From the NCBI RefSeq assembly GCF_900090285.1, contig NZ_LT607754.1, forward strand, positions 1,116,001-1,180,000: a stretch of 64,000 nucleotides of DNA, given 5' to 3'. Within the stretch, counting starts at the first letter, position 1. Each line of letters opens with the position of its first letter. A program made the translations under genes and the position numbers. Below, piece after piece: positions 32,014-41,505 of this stretch. This DNA is from Micromonospora inositola. GTDB lineage: Bacteria; Actinomycetota; Actinomycetes; Mycobacteriales; Micromonosporaceae. The notes beneath the pieces were generated by a model, which saw only the letters and a list, made by a program, of their open reading frames with translations, searched no databases and was not told where the DNA came from.

Positions 32014-32964
32014 TCACCACGGGCCGAAGACGCGGTCGCCGGTCGCCGAGATGGCGGCGCAGAGCTCCTCCAGGTCCGCGCCGGTGGTCCCGGCGAGCGA
32101 CCGGACCGTCAGCGGGATCAGGTACGACGCGTTCGGCCGTCCCCGATGCGGCATCGGGGTCAGGTACGGCGCGTCGGTCTCCACCAGGATCTGGTCGAGC
32201 GGGGTGAGCGCGGCCGCCTCCCGCAGCGCCCCGGCGCTGCCGAAGGTGACCGTGCCGGCGAAGCTGAGCAGGTAGCCCCGCCGGACGCACTCGGCGGCGA
32301 ACTCGGCGTCGCCGGAGAAGCAGTGCAGCACCACGGTGTCGGGGGCGCCCTCGTCGTCGAGGATGCGCAGCACGTCGGCGTGCGCGTCCCGGTCGTGGAT
32401 GACCAGCGCCTTGCCGTAGCGCTTGGCGATGGCGATGTGCGCGCGGAAGCTCTCCTCCTGTGCGGCCCGCCCCTCGTCGCCGGTACGGAAGAAGTCCATC
32501 CCGGTCTCGCCGACGCCCCGGACCCGGTCCCGGCCGGCAAGGGCCTCGATCTGGCGCAGCGCCTCGTCGAGGTCGGCCAGCCGGGGCGCCTCGTTCGGGT
32601 GCAGCGCGACGGTGGCGACCACCGCGCCGTACTTCTCGGCGACGTCGGCGCCCCAGCCGGAGGAGTCGACGCCGACGCCGACCTGGACCAGCCGGTCCAC
32701 GCCCACTCCGGCGGCCACCTCAATCGCCGCGGCGACCGGGTCGTCGGCGGGTCGCCCGCTTGAGTCGCCGTTTTGCTCGCGACTGCGGGGCTCGCAACCC
32801 CGGCTCTCTCCTCGCGCTCGCGGGGGCACGCCGTATTCGCTGACGGTGATGTCGAGGTGGGTGTGGCTGTCCAGCACGGGCCGGGGCAGCGCCTCCGGGG
32901 CGGGCGGGAACTCCCCTGCCCGGCGGGCGGCGCGCTGCTTGCGGGATTCGGTCTGCTCGGTCAT
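32014..32964 (-). CDS. tatD: TatD-family metal-dependent DNase with an inserted segment
   Basis: The 316-residue TIM-barrel hydrolase has the metal ligands in [50 protein letters not shown] and [10 protein letters not shown]. The family cleaves DNA or RNA 3' ends. Between the HTH motif and the first barrel helix there is an extra stretch of about 33 residues. It is rich in Arg, Gly and Ser and encoded by a palindromic, repeat-like DNA segment (32762-32842). I chose ATG 32964. Starts at 32976 or further upstream are open, but none has a clear ribosome binding site. Confidence 0.88.
   Translation of the reverse strand: MTEQTESRKQRAARRAGEFPPAPEALPRPVLDSHTHLDITVSEYGVPPRARGESRGCEPRSREQNGDSSGRPADDPVAAAIEVAAGVGVDRLVQVGVGVDSSGWGADVAEKYGAVVATVALHPNEAPRLADLDEALRQIEALAGRDRVRGVGETGMDFFRTGDEGRAAQEESFRAHIAIAKRYGKALVIHDRDAHADVLRILDDEGAPDTVVLHCFSGDAEFAAECVRRGYLLSFAGTVTFGSAGALREAAALTPLDQILVETDAPYLTPMPHRGRPNASYLIPLTVRSLAGTTGADLEELCAAISATGDRVFGPW
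32762..32842. repeat. Repeat-like in-frame insertion within tatD
   Basis: This stretch has reiterated GCTCGCGACTGCGGGG and GCTCGCAACCCCGG words, plus CTCGCGCTCGCGGGGGC, that can fold into hairpins (for example GGGG-CTCGCAA-CCCC). It encodes about 27 low-complexity residues that most TatD proteins lack. The composition resembles small dispersed palindromic elements of actinomycete genomes, but no second full copy is seen in this window. Confidence 0.4.
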
Positions 32965-33058
32965 CGCGGCCAGCATCACACACGGAACCGCGGTCGCGTT
33001 CCCGGACCGCCACCGACTGTTCACCTGCGCAACATGTGTCACGCTTAGCGTCCTGGTG

Positions 33059-34306
33059 GTGACCGTCACCCCTCAGGCCAGCGGTACCGCGTCGGAGCGG
33101 GCCGGGCTGCACGTGACGTACGACGGCCGCGTCCACCCGGCGGAGGAGATCGCCCGGGGCGCGGCGTACGAGCTGTTCAGCGCGGACGAGGTGCCCGGTT
33201 TCGAGCGGGCGCCCCGGGGCGCCACCTACCGGTGGCGGAAGTTCGTGCACGTCACCGAGGTGACGGCGGTGCACGGGTCGACCGAGCCCACCGAGGAGGC
33301 GGAGTCGCCGCTGCTGATGCCGGTGCACCGGGAGCGGGGGTGGGCGCAGCTGCACCAGCTCAGCCAGCAGCCCGCCGCGGCCGGCGACCGGGTGCTCGCC
33401 GCGGTCCGCGCCTCGGCGGTGATCCGGCCGGGCACCCGGATGGTCAAGGTGCTCTCCGCCCGCCAGCTCGGCGGATACGTGCGGGGTTGGCTGCCGCACG
33501 GCTTCTGCTACCGGGAGCACGACGTCGCCCACCTGCGGACACCGGCGGGGATGGCGGTGCTGCGGGGGGACGGCGAGGGCGGCCGGGACGGCACCGACGT
33601 GGCGTACGCGCTGCGCTGGCGGGCGGGCGGCCCGGAGGACTACGACGTGCCGGTCGGCGCGGGGCACCGGGGCCTGACCGCCCTGCCGCCGCGGGACCGG
33701 CTCGGGCCGCCGGTGCTGGGCACCGGGTTCGTGCCGAGCAACGCCCAGTTCATCCCGGAGTTCATCACCCGGGACTTCGCGGACCTGCCGATGCCGGCCA
33801 ACGCCACCCTGCTCGCCTACCCGGCCGAGGGGGTGGAGGTGGTGCTCTACACCTACCAGGCGGAGCAGCGCGGCTGGCTGCGCATGGTCGGCCCGCAGTG
33901 GCGGCACCTGCTCGCTGCGGTGCCCGGCCTCTCCCCGGACCAGGAGTACGTGCCGACCGGCGACGCGCCGCGCTCCACCCAGCTCGTCGGCGCCTACGCC
34001 GGCAGCGAGTACGAGGCGGTGGCCGATCAGCCCGGCGGGTTCCGGGTGCTGGCGATGACCCGTGCGGCCCGCTACCCGGTGGACGCGGCGGCCCGCCGGC
34101 TGCGCCATGCCACCTGGCGCGGCGTGCCCTGCCTGGTGCTCCGGGAGGAGGCGGGCTGGCTGCGGCTGCGGCTGTGCCGCCCGGATGCGGACGCGGTGGC
34201 GACGACCGGGGCACAGTGCCACGAACGGGGCGTCTACGAGGCCTGGGCGCCGGGCGCCGAGCTGACCGACGACCGGGTGGTGGACCTGCCCTATCCGGTG
34301 GAATAA
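33059..34306 (+). CDS. Conserved hypothetical protein, about 415 residues
   Basis: The product is soluble, without a signal peptide, membrane segment or motif I recognise. It opens with HVTYDGRVHPAEEIARGAAY, has a central PRDRLGPPVLGTGFVPSNAQ, and ends with repeated small domains that may be beta-rich (LLAYPAEGVEVVLYTYQAEQ). The GTG at 33059 follows another GTG directly. A start at either is possible and there is no clear Shine-Dalgarno, so it may be leaderless. It is divergent to tatD and precedes the alpha/beta hydrolase gene. Codon use is core-like, so the coding call is firm even though the function is unknown. Confidence 0.75.
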   Translation: MTVTPQASGTASERAGLHVTYDGRVHPAEEIARGAAYELFSADEVPGFERAPRGATYRWRKFVHVTEVTAVHGSTEPTEEAESPLLMPVHRERGWAQLHQLSQQPAAAGDRVLAAVRASAVIRPGTRMVKVLSARQLGGYVRGWLPHGFCYREHDVAHLRTPAGMAVLRGDGEGGRDGTDVAYALRWRAGGPEDYDVPVGAGHRGLTALPPRDRLGPPVLGTGFVPSNAQFIPEFITRDFADLPMPANATLLAYPAEGVEVVLYTYQAEQRGWLRMVGPQWRHLLAAVPGLSPDQEYVPTGDAPRSTQLVGAYAGSEYEAVADQPGGFRVLAMTRAARYPVDAAARRLRHATWRGVPCLVLREEAGWLRLRLCRPDADAVATTGAQCHERGVYEAWAPGAELTDDRVVDLPYPVE

Positions 34307-34364
34307 AGGGGAGCGGCCCGGGAATGCGCGGCACGACCGAGACGCCGCGCATCAGGAGACGACC

Positions 34365-35216
34365 ATGCCCTTCATCACCGTGGGGACGGAGAATTCCGCC
34401 CCCATCGATCTGTACTACGAGGATCACGGCTCCGGGCAGCCGGTGGTGCTCATCCACGGCTTCCCGTTCAACGGAGCAACCTGGGAGAAGCAGACCAACG
34501 CGCTGCTCGACGCCGGGTACCGGACGATCACGTACGACCGTCGCGGCTTCGGCGCGTCCGCCCAGCCGGCCTTTGGGTACGACTACGACACGTTCGCCGC
34601 CGACCTGGACGTGCTGATGACCGAGCTGGACTTGCGCAACGTCATCCTGGTCGGGCACTCGATGGGCACCGGCGAGGTGACCCGCTACCTGGGGGCGTAC
34701 GGCTCGGGGCGGGTGGACCGGGCGGTGCTGCTGGCCCCGCTGGCGCCGTACCTGCTGAAGACCGCGGACAACCCGGAGGGGGTCGACAAGAGCCTCTTCG
34801 ACGGCTTCCAGCAGGCGATCCGCGACGACCGGTTCGCCTATCTCACCCAGTTCTGCAACGCGTTCTTCAACTATGAGGAGAACAAGGGCAAGCTGGTCAG
34901 CGAGGAAGCGTTCCGGGGGCACTGGGAGATCGGCGCGCGGGCGTCGGCGAAGGGCACCCATGACTCCGTGACGGCCTGGCTGAGCGACTTCCGGGGTGAC
35001 CTGCCGCGCATCGACGTGCCGGTGCTGATCGTGCAGGGCGACAAGGACGCGGTGCTGCCGTACCCGAAGACCGGGCAGCGGTTGCAGGGGATGCTGCCGA
35101 ACAGCCACTTGGTGACGATTCCGGGCGCGCCGCACGGCATCCCGTGGACGAACCCCGAGCAGGTCAACAAGGCGATCATGGAGTTCATCAGCGCGCCGTC
35201 CATGGCCCGCGCATGA
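34365..35216 (+). CDS. Alpha/beta hydrolase, non-haem chloroperoxidase (perhydrolase) type
   Basis: The 283-residue protein belongs to the cofactor-free haloperoxidase group of esterases. The oxyanion segment VVLIHGFPFNGATWE is followed by the nucleophile elbow GHSMGTGE. The acid lies in LIVQGDKDAVLPY and the catalytic His in PGAPHGIPW. The natural role is probably ester or lactone hydrolysis; halogenation in vitro is a side activity of the family. ATG 34365 has AGGAGA 4-5 nt upstream. Confidence 0.9.
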   Translation: MPFITVGTENSAPIDLYYEDHGSGQPVVLIHGFPFNGATWEKQTNALLDAGYRTITYDRRGFGASAQPAFGYDYDTFAADLDVLMTELDLRNVILVGHSMGTGEVTRYLGAYGSGRVDRAVLLAPLAPYLLKTADNPEGVDKSLFDGFQQAIRDDRFAYLTQFCNAFFNYEENKGKLVSEEAFRGHWEIGARASAKGTHDSVTAWLSDFRGDLPRIDVPVLIVQGDKDAVLPYPKTGQRLQGMLPNSHLVTIPGAPHGIPWTNPEQVNKAIMEFISAPSMARA

Positions 35217-35230
35217 CCCGCCGCCAGCAT

Positions 35231-35265
35231 GGCCGCGGCCCCCGGGAAACCCGGGGGCCGCGGCC
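35231..35265. terminator. Strong bidirectional terminator
   Basis: A perfect 16-bp stem (35231-35246 with 35250-35265), starting GGCCGCGGCCCCCGGG, has a 3-nt AAA loop. It separates the convergent hydrolase and metG genes. Confidence 0.8.
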
Positions 35266-35280
35266 GTGGTCGGTTCGGGC

Positions 35281-37083
35281 TCAGCCGGCGAGCCGGGCCA
35301 GCTCCTCGTCGACGATGGACGGGTCGAGCTTGCGGAAGACGGGCTTCGGCGCCGCGAGGGGCCGGCCGGCCTCCAGCGGTACGGACTCCCAGCGCGCGCC
35401 GACGGTGTAGTCGCCGGTCAGCACCGGGTACGCCGGCCCGCCGTCGAGGTCCTCCACCGCCACGATCGAGGGCATCGGCGCGTGCACTCCGGTGCCGCCG
35501 AGCAGCTCGTGGACCTGCTGCGCGGAGTGCGGCAGGAACGGGGTGAGCAGCGTGTTGGCGTCGCTGACCACCTGGAGGGCGACGTGCAGGATGGTGCCCA
35601 TCCGCGGCTTGTCCGCCTCGCCCTTGAGCTTCCACGGGGCCTGCTCGGAGAGGTACCGGTTCGCCTCGGCGACCACCTTCATCGCCTCGCCGATGGCCTG
35701 CTTCTGCCGGTGCTTGGCGATCAGGTCGCCGACGACGGCGAAGCCGGCCCGGGCGGTCGCGAGCAGCGCCTCGTCGGCCTCGGTGAGCCCGGCGGGATCG
35801 ACCGGCGGGATCGCGCCGAAGTTCTTCGCCGCCATCGAGACGGACCGGTTGACCAGGTTGCCCCAGCCGGCGACCAGCTCGTCGTTGTTGCGGCGGAGGA
35901 ACTCGGCCCAGGTGAAGTCGGTGTCGTTGCTCTCCGGGCCGGCGACGGCGATGAAGTAGCGCAGCGCGTCGGCGTCGTACCGCTCCAGGAAGTCCCGGAC
36001 GTAGATGACGACCTTGCGGGACGAGGAGAACTTGCGCCCCTCCATGGTCAGGAACTCGCTGGAGACCACCTCGGTGGGGAGGTTGAGCCGGCCCAGTCCG
36101 CCCGGCTCGCCGTCCCGGCTGCCCTCGCCGGAGTAGCCGCTGAGCAGCGCCGGCCAGATCACCGAGTGGAAGACGATGTTGTCCTTGCCCATGAAGTAGT
36201 AGCCCCGGGCGTCCTTCCCCTCAGCGTCGGCGGACCACCACTTCCGCCAGGCCTCCGGATCACCGGAGCGGCGGGCCCACTCGATGGAGGCGGACAGGTA
36301 GCCGATCACCGCGTCGAACCAGACGTAGATCCGCTTGTCGGTGCGGTCCCGCCAGCCCTCCAACGGGATGGGCACGCCCCACTCCAGGTCGCGGGTGATG
36401 GCCCGGGGCTGGAGGTCGTCGAGCAGGTTCCGCGAGAAGCGCAGCACGTTCGGGCGCCAGCCCTCCCGGGTGTCCAGCCACTGCCGCAGCACGTCGGCGA
36501 GGGCGGGCAGGTCCAGGAAGAAGTGCTCGGTCTCGACGAACTTCGGGGTCTCCCCGTTGATCTTCGACTTCGGGTTGATCAGGTCGATCGGGTCGAGCTG
36601 GTTGCCGCAGTTGTCGCACTGGTCGCCGCGGGCGCTGTCGTAGCCGCAGATCGGGCAGGTGCCCTCGATGTACCGGTCGGGCAGGGTCCGGCCGGTGGAC
36701 GGGGAGATCGCCCCCATGGTGGTCTTGGGGACGATGTAGCCGTTGCGGTACATCCCCTCGAACAGCTCCTGCACCACGGCGTAGTGGTTGCGGGTGGTGG
36801 TCCGGGTGAACAGGTCGTAGGAGAGACCGAGGCCGTGCAGGTCCTCGACGATCACCCGGTTGTACCGGTCGGCCAGCTCGCGCGGGGTGACCCCCTCGGC
36901 GTCGGCCTGCACCTGGATCGGCGTGCCGTGCTCGTCGGTGCCGGAGACCATGAGCACGTCGTGACCGGCCATTCGCATGTACCGGGCGAAGACGTCGGAG
37001 GGAACGCCGAATCCGGAAACGTGGCCGATGTGGCGCGGGCCGTTGGCGTAGGGCCAGGCGACCGCGGCGAGAACGTGACTCAT
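35281..37083 (-). CDS. metG: Methionyl-tRNA synthetase
   Basis: The 600-residue class I synthetase charges tRNA-Met. HIGH is read as [12 protein letters not shown] and the signature loop as RKFSSSRK. A zinc knuckle, [18 protein letters not shown], places it in the group with two cysteine pairs. There is no C-terminal tRNA-binding (Trbp111) domain. I chose ATG 37083. No Shine-Dalgarno is evident and an ATG three codons upstream is possible. Confidence 0.94.
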   Translation of the reverse strand: MSHVLAAVAWPYANGPRHIGHVSGFGVPSDVFARYMRMAGHDVLMVSGTDEHGTPIQVQADAEGVTPRELADRYNRVIVEDLHGLGLSYDLFTRTTTRNHYAVVQELFEGMYRNGYIVPKTTMGAISPSTGRTLPDRYIEGTCPICGYDSARGDQCDNCGNQLDPIDLINPKSKINGETPKFVETEHFFLDLPALADVLRQWLDTREGWRPNVLRFSRNLLDDLQPRAITRDLEWGVPIPLEGWRDRTDKRIYVWFDAVIGYLSASIEWARRSGDPEAWRKWWSADAEGKDARGYYFMGKDNIVFHSVIWPALLSGYSGEGSRDGEPGGLGRLNLPTEVVSSEFLTMEGRKFSSSRKVVIYVRDFLERYDADALRYFIAVAGPESNDTDFTWAEFLRRNNDELVAGWGNLVNRSVSMAAKNFGAIPPVDPAGLTEADEALLATARAGFAVVGDLIAKHRQKQAIGEAMKVVAEANRYLSEQAPWKLKGEADKPRMGTILHVALQVVSDANTLLTPFLPHSAQQVHELLGGTGVHAPMPSIVAVEDLDGGPAYPVLTGDYTVGARWESVPLEAGRPLAAPKPVFRKLDPSIVDEELARLAG

Positions 37084-37180
37084 GACCAGCAAGCCTAGTG
37101 ACCGCTGCCGGGCTGCCGCGAACCAATAGGCCGGCCGGGGTGGCGGGTGGCTCTCGCCGCCGCCTGGTGACCGCCGGCGG

Positions 37181-38020
37181 TCAGCTGTGCACGACGCCGT
37201 AGACCTCGCGACGCCGCAGCCCGTACTCGGTCGCGACCTCGGTGATGGCGTCCCGCCGGGACAGCCCGGCGGACTCCCGCTCGGCCACCGCCGCGCGGAG
37301 CGTGTCGTCGTCGGGCCGGGCCGCCGGGGCGGGCGGCGCGCCGGCCACCACCAGGGTGATCTCGCCCCGGGGCTCGCCCTCGGCGGCCCAGTCGGCCAGC
37401 TCGCCCAGCGGCCGGCGGACCACTTCCTCGTACGTCTTGGTCAGCTCCCGGCAGAGCGCGGCGGGCCGGTCGGGGCCGAAGGCGGCGGCCAGGTCGGCGA
37501 GCGCGCCGGTGATCCGGTGCGGGGCCTCGAAGAGCACCAGGGTGCGTTCCTCGGCGGCCAGGGCCCGCAGCCGGGACCGGCGGGCGCCCGGCGAGCGGGG
37601 CAGGAAGCCCTCGAAGCAGAACCGGTCGCTGGGCAGCCCGGACAGCGCCAGGGCGGTGGTCACCGCACTGGGTCCGGGGGCGGCGGTGACCGGGACGCCG
37701 GCGTCGAGCGCGGCCCGGACCAGCCGGTAGCCGGGGTCGGAGACGCTGGGCATGCCGCCGTCGGTGACCAGGGCGACCACGTACCCGGCGGTGAGCACCT
37801 CGGCCAGCTCCGGGGTGCGGCGCTCCTCGTTCCCCTCGAAGTAGGAGACGATCCGGCCGGGGACCGTGACGGCCAGGTCCCGGGCCAGCCGGGTGAGCCG
37901 CCGGGTGTCCTCGGCGGCGACCACGTCGGCGGTGGCGAGCACCTCGCGGAACCGGGCCGAGGCGTCGGCCGGGTTGCCCAGCGGCGCGCCGAGCAGAATA
38001 AGCCGCCCTACCTCGGACAT
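37181..38020 (-). CDS. rsmI: 16S rRNA (cytidine-1402-2'-O)-methyltransferase
   Basis: The 279-residue tetrapyrrole-methylase-fold enzyme methylates the ribose of C1402 in 16S r[53 protein letters not shown] and [16 protein letters not shown] are all family motifs. ATG 38020 gives the expected N-terminus. It is divergent to the protein mannosyltransferase gene, a pairing common in actinobacteria. Confidence 0.93.
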   Translation of the reverse strand: MSEVGRLILLGAPLGNPADASARFREVLATADVVAAEDTRRLTRLARDLAVTVPGRIVSYFEGNEERRTPELAEVLTAGYVVALVTDGGMPSVSDPGYRLVRAALDAGVPVTAAPGPSAVTTALALSGLPSDRFCFEGFLPRSPGARRSRLRALAAEERTLVLFEAPHRITGALADLAAAFGPDRPAALCRELTKTYEEVVRRPLGELADWAAEGEPRGEITLVVAGAPPAPAARPDDDTLRAAVAERESAGLSRRDAITEVATEYGLRRREVYGVVHS

Positions 38021-38111
38021 TTCACCCACGAATGGCGCTCCTTCATCGACGGCGTACCAATCTCGGCGACGGCGGGCGCCACCGGGCACCTTCGCAGCCT
38101 ACGATCGCCGG

Positions 38112-39824
38112 GTGACGAGTGCGTCGACAGCACAGAGCGCGAGCGCGGGCCGTCCCGGATCGGACCGGACCACGCCCGCCCACCCCGCCGCCGGCCCGGT
38201 CGGCGAGTCCGTGGCGACCGGCGGGAGCGGCGTCCCGGCCATCGTCCGGCGGCGGCTCGCCACCGTCGACGCCCGGCTCGACGGGCACGCCTGGCTGGCC
38301 ACCGGGGTGGTGGTGCTGATCGCGGCGATCCTGCGGTTCGTCGGCCTGAGCGGCCCCAAGGGCAAGATCTTCGACGAGATCTACTACGCCCGCGACGCGT
38401 ACGGCCTGATCGACCGGGGCGTCGAATGGAACTACAAGGACAACGGCCCGTCGTACGTGGTGCACCCGCCGCTGGGGAAGTGGCTGATCGGGTTCGGCGA
38501 GTGGGCCTTCGGCTACCAGGACGCCGAGACGAAGCTGTCCGTCCCGGGGCACCTGATGACCACCGCGCCGGAGTTCGGCTGGCGCTTCGCGGCCGCCGTC
38601 GCCGGGACGCTGTCGGTGCTGCTGCTGGTCCGGATCGGCCGGCGGCTGTTCCGCTCCACCACGCTGGGCTGCGCGGCCGGGCTGCTGCTCACCCTGGACG
38701 GCTTCCATCTGGTGCTCTCCCGCACCGCCCTGCTCGACATCTTCCTGCTGCTCTTCGTGCTGGCCGCGTTCGGCGCCCTGGTGCTCGACCGGGACGCCCG
38801 CCGGCGCCGCTGGGCCCGGGCGCTGGACGCCGGGCTGGACCCGTCCCGTCCGGGGCGGGCCGGCCGGCCGCCGTCGGGCTGGCGGGACTGGCCGTGGTGG
38901 CGGCTGCTCGCCGGGGTGCTGCTCGGCTGCGCCTGCGCGGTCAAGTGGAGCGGCCTCTACTTCGTGCCGGCCTTCGCGCTGCTGGTGATCCTCTGGGAGG
39001 TCGGCGTCCGCCGCTCCGCCGGGGTACGCCGCCCGTGGCGGGACGCCCTCCTCGACGAGCTGCCCTGGCTGCTGGCGGCCGGGGTGCTGATGGTCGGCAC
39101 CTACCTGGTCACCTGGTCCGGCTGGCTGCTCACTGACGACGGCTACTACCGCCTGGCCAGCCGTTACCCGAACACCCCGGGGCTGAGCGACGCCCCGGTG
39201 ATCGGCCCACTGATCAACCTGTGGGAGTACCACAAGGCCGCGTACGGGTTCCACACTCAGTTGGACGACCCGCACAAGTACCAGTCCTGGCCGTGGCAGT
39301 GGCTGCTGCTCGGCCGGCCGGTCGCCTTCTACTGGTCGGGCGAGGGCGCCTGCGGCGCGCCGAGCTGCGCCTCGGAGATCCTGCTGCTCGGCACCCCGCT
39401 GCTCTGGTGGTCGTTCCTGCCGGCGCTGGCGGCGACCGTCTGGCTCGGGGCGGCCCGGCGGGACTGGCGGGCCGGCGCGATCCTGCTGTGCGTGGCCGCC
39501 GGCCTGCTGCCCTGGTTCTGGTTCGCCCTGGACGGGCGGACGATGTTCTCCTTCTACACCGCGCCGGCGCTGCCGTTCCTGGTGCTGGCGGTGGTCTACG
39601 TGCTCGGCGCGATCATCTCGCCGGCCGGCGCGCCCCTCGGGGCGACGGCCGCGCCCGCGGCGGAGGAGGTCTCCGACCGGCGGCTGGTCGGTGGGATCAT
39701 CGCCGGCGCGTACGTGCTGCTGGTGGCGCTCTGCTTCGCCTACTTCTACCCGATCTTCGTCGGGCGGCTGCTGCCGTACGCGGACTGGTCGGCCCGGATG
39801 TGGCTGGACGGCCGCTGGATCTGA
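38112..39824 (+). CDS. pmt: Dolichyl-phosphate-mannose-protein mannosyltransferase (PMT, GT39)
   Basis: The 570-residue polytopic enzyme transfers mannose from a polyprenyl-phosphate donor to secreted proteins. The N-terminal catalytic loop GPKGKIFDEIYYARDAYGL carries the conserved DE. HPPLGKWLI, LDGFHLVLSRTALLDIFLLL and repeated membrane helices follow, ending with the PMT_4TMC region. The GTG start at 38112 has a -10-like TACGAT 6-7 nt upstream (38100-38105) and no Shine-Dalgarno, so the transcript may be leaderless. It lacks a MIR domain, as expected for bacterial PMTs. Confidence 0.92.
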   Translation: MTSASTAQSASAGRPGSDRTTPAHPAAGPVGESVATGGSGVPAIVRRRLATVDARLDGHAWLATGVVVLIAAILRFVGLSGPKGKIFDEIYYARDAYGLIDRGVEWNYKDNGPSYVVHPPLGKWLIGFGEWAFGYQDAETKLSVPGHLMTTAPEFGWRFAAAVAGTLSVLLLVRIGRRLFRSTTLGCAAGLLLTLDGFHLVLSRTALLDIFLLLFVLAAFGALVLDRDARRRRWARALDAGLDPSRPGRAGRPPSGWRDWPWWRLLAGVLLGCACAVKWSGLYFVPAFALLVILWEVGVRRSAGVRRPWRDALLDELPWLLAAGVLMVGTYLVTWSGWLLTDDGYYRLASRYPNTPGLSDAPVIGPLINLWEYHKAAYGFHTQLDDPHKYQSWPWQWLLLGRPVAFYWSGEGACGAPSCASEILLLGTPLLWWSFLPALAATVWLGAARRDWRAGAILLCVAAGLLPWFWFALDGRTMFSFYTAPALPFLVLAVVYVLGAIISPAGAPLGATAAPAAEEVSDRRLVGGIIAGAYVLLVALCFAYFYPIFVGRLLPYADWSARMWLDGRWI

Positions 39825-39898
39825 CGCCCGAGGGGCGTGGCCCGCACGGCCGCCGGCGCGGGTCGGGCACACCGAAGGCGCGGATCGGGCACAGAGAA

Positions 39899-39946
39899 GC
39901 GCGCCCCGATCGCCTGCCACGGGGGAAGCGGGCGATTGGGGCGCGC
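39899..39946 (+). terminator. Terminator after the mannosyltransferase gene
   Basis: GCGCGCCCCGATCGCC (39899-39914) pairs with GGCGATTGGGGCGCGC (39931-39946) with one G-T wobble. It stands about 75 bp after the stop. The rest of 39825-40141 has short open frames but no supported gene. Confidence 0.7.
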
Positions 39947-40141
39947 ATGAAGAGCTTAACCACACTCCAGCATGTTCACAACGGGCGGAGTTGGGTCAGA
40001 TTTCCTACGGATGCACCACCGGCCGAATGGTTCACATCCGGCAATTGACGACGCCGCGGCCGACGACGAGACCACCGAGCCCCCCGCCGAGCCCCCCGAG
40101 GTCGAGCTGGTGCTCGACGTCAGCGGCTCACGCGGAGGAGG

Positions 40142-40408
40142 TCAGGCGGTGCGGGGGTTCCGCGGCACCCAGCCGATGAACCGGTCCTGCAGGGACGACA
40201 CCGGCGCGGTGCGCAGATCCTGACTGGCGGCGGCCAGGCACGATCCGAGATAGACGCTCAGCGAAGCGCGGTCCACCTGGTACTCGTCGAGCAGCCGGGT
40301 CCGCTTCGTGGCGCACGGCCAGTCTTCGCCGCAGGAGCCGCAGGTCCAATCGGGAGTCACTGGAGCATGCTCGCCCGGCCGTGTTCCGGATTCGTCCCCA
40401 CCTGTCAT
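40142..40408 (-). CDS. Small cysteine-containing actinobacterial protein
   Basis: The 88-residue protein has a C-x2-C...C pattern in PDWTCGSCGEDWPCATKR that could bind a metal. LLDEYQVDRASLSVYLGSCL follows, and the protein ends with a helix that includes DRFIGWVPR. Short proteins with this layout are common in Streptomyces and Micromonospora and have no assigned role. It is divergent to the phosphopantetheinyl transferase gene. Confidence 0.7.
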   Translation of the reverse strand: MTGGDESGTRPGEHAPVTPDWTCGSCGEDWPCATKRTRLLDEYQVDRASLSVYLGSCLAAASQDLRTAPVSSLQDRFIGWVPRNPRTA

Positions 40409-40673
40409 CCCTTATCCCCTCACCGTGCCTGGGCAGCCGCGCCGTCGCCGGACGTGGTCCGGCCGTCGAGTGTGGATCTGCTTCCCCCCAGTGACGCCCG
40501 TACAGCGCTGCGGAGCTCTCCGGCGTTACGTCGTTGCGGTACGTTCACCGGTCATGGCCGTCCGAACCCCGACCGTCGACCGGGTGCTCGCCTGGCGAGC
40601 GGGGCGTCACCTGCTCGGCCGGCCCGCCGGCACGGACGCCACCGCCGTCGGTCGTACCTGAAGGAGGTGGGTG

Positions 40674-41330
40674 ATGCGTGACCTGCTGCCGGCGGCGGTC
40701 GCGGTGGCCGTGGCCGGTCCCGACGACTGGGCCGGCGACCTGCATCCCACCGAACTGGCCTGCCTGTCCGGCCGCGCGGTGCCGGGCCGCCGGCGCGACT
40801 TCACCGCCGGCCGGGTCTGCGCCCGGCGGGCGCTGGCCGCGCTCGGGCTGCCGGCGGCGCCGGTGCCCGCGGCGCCCGACCGGTCCCCGGTCTGGCCGGC
40901 CGGCGTGGTCGGCGCCATCACCCACACCGACGGCTACTGCGCGGCGGCCGCGGCCCGGTCCGGCGAGATCCGGTCGGTCGGCATGGACGCCGAGCGGCAC
41001 CGGGAGCTCAACCCGGGGGTACGCCGGATGATCTGCCTGCCGGAGGAGGAGGCGGAGCTCGCCGGGATGCCGGCCGGGGTCTCCTGGCCGGCGGTGGTGT
41101 TCAGCGCCAAGGAGACGGTCTACAAGCTCTGGCACCCGGTCGTCGGCACCTGGCTGGACTTCCACGACGCCCGGGTGACCCTCGACCCGGACGCCGGGAC
41201 GTTCATCGCCCGGATCGCCCCGGCCCGGCGGTACACCGCCCCGGTCGCCGACCCGCCGGCGCTGGTCACCGGGCGGTTCACCGTCGACGCCGACCTGGTC
41301 CGCACCGCCGCCGTACTACCGCTGCCTTGA
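40674..41330 (+). CDS. 4'-phosphopantetheinyl transferase (Sfp type)
   Basis: The 218-residue enzyme attaches the phosphopantetheine arm of CoA to carrier proteins of polyketide, non-ribosomal peptide or fatty-acid synthases. GAITHTDGYCAAAAA, SVGMDAERH (Mg-binding Asp) and FSAKETVYKLWHP (catalytic Glu and Lys) are the defining motifs. AAGGAGG lies 6 nt before ATG 40674. No synthase gene is in the window, so it serves carriers encoded elsewhere. Confidence 0.88.
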   Translation: MRDLLPAAVAVAVAGPDDWAGDLHPTELACLSGRAVPGRRRDFTAGRVCARRALAALGLPAAPVPAAPDRSPVWPAGVVGAITHTDGYCAAAAARSGEIRSVGMDAERHRELNPGVRRMICLPEEEAELAGMPAGVSWPAVVFSAKETVYKLWHPVVGTWLDFHDARVTLDPDAGTFIARIAPARRYTAPVADPPALVTGRFTVDADLVRTAAVLPLP

Positions 41331-41505
41331 GGCCGTGGCGGGCGGTTGTCCATCACCGGTACCGGGCGAGACCCTGGTCATCGAAGACGAGGACGGCACG
41401 ATCCAGCTCACCGTCGACAACTTCCGCGTGAAGGACAAGAACGGCACGGTGGAGTACCAGCACCGCCGCAGCTCAGGCAGCCATCCATTCCTTTTGGGAG
41501 CCGTC

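Noticed and set aside
39972..40223. Short plus-strand frame rich in Asp, Glu and Pro
   Set aside because: It overlaps the better-supported minus-strand gene at 40142-40408, has no ribosome binding site and no family pattern.
40674..41330. A biosynthetic gene cluster signalled by the phosphopantetheinyl transferase
   Set aside because: No carrier protein, synthase or tailoring gene is nearby, so the enzyme is a stand-alone activator.
41335..41505. Upstream extension of the membrane protein at 41506
   Set aside because: The residues look protein-like (ETLVIEDEDGTIQLTVDNFR), but the start at 41506 has a much better ribosome binding site; it may be the remnant of another gene and was left out of the call.
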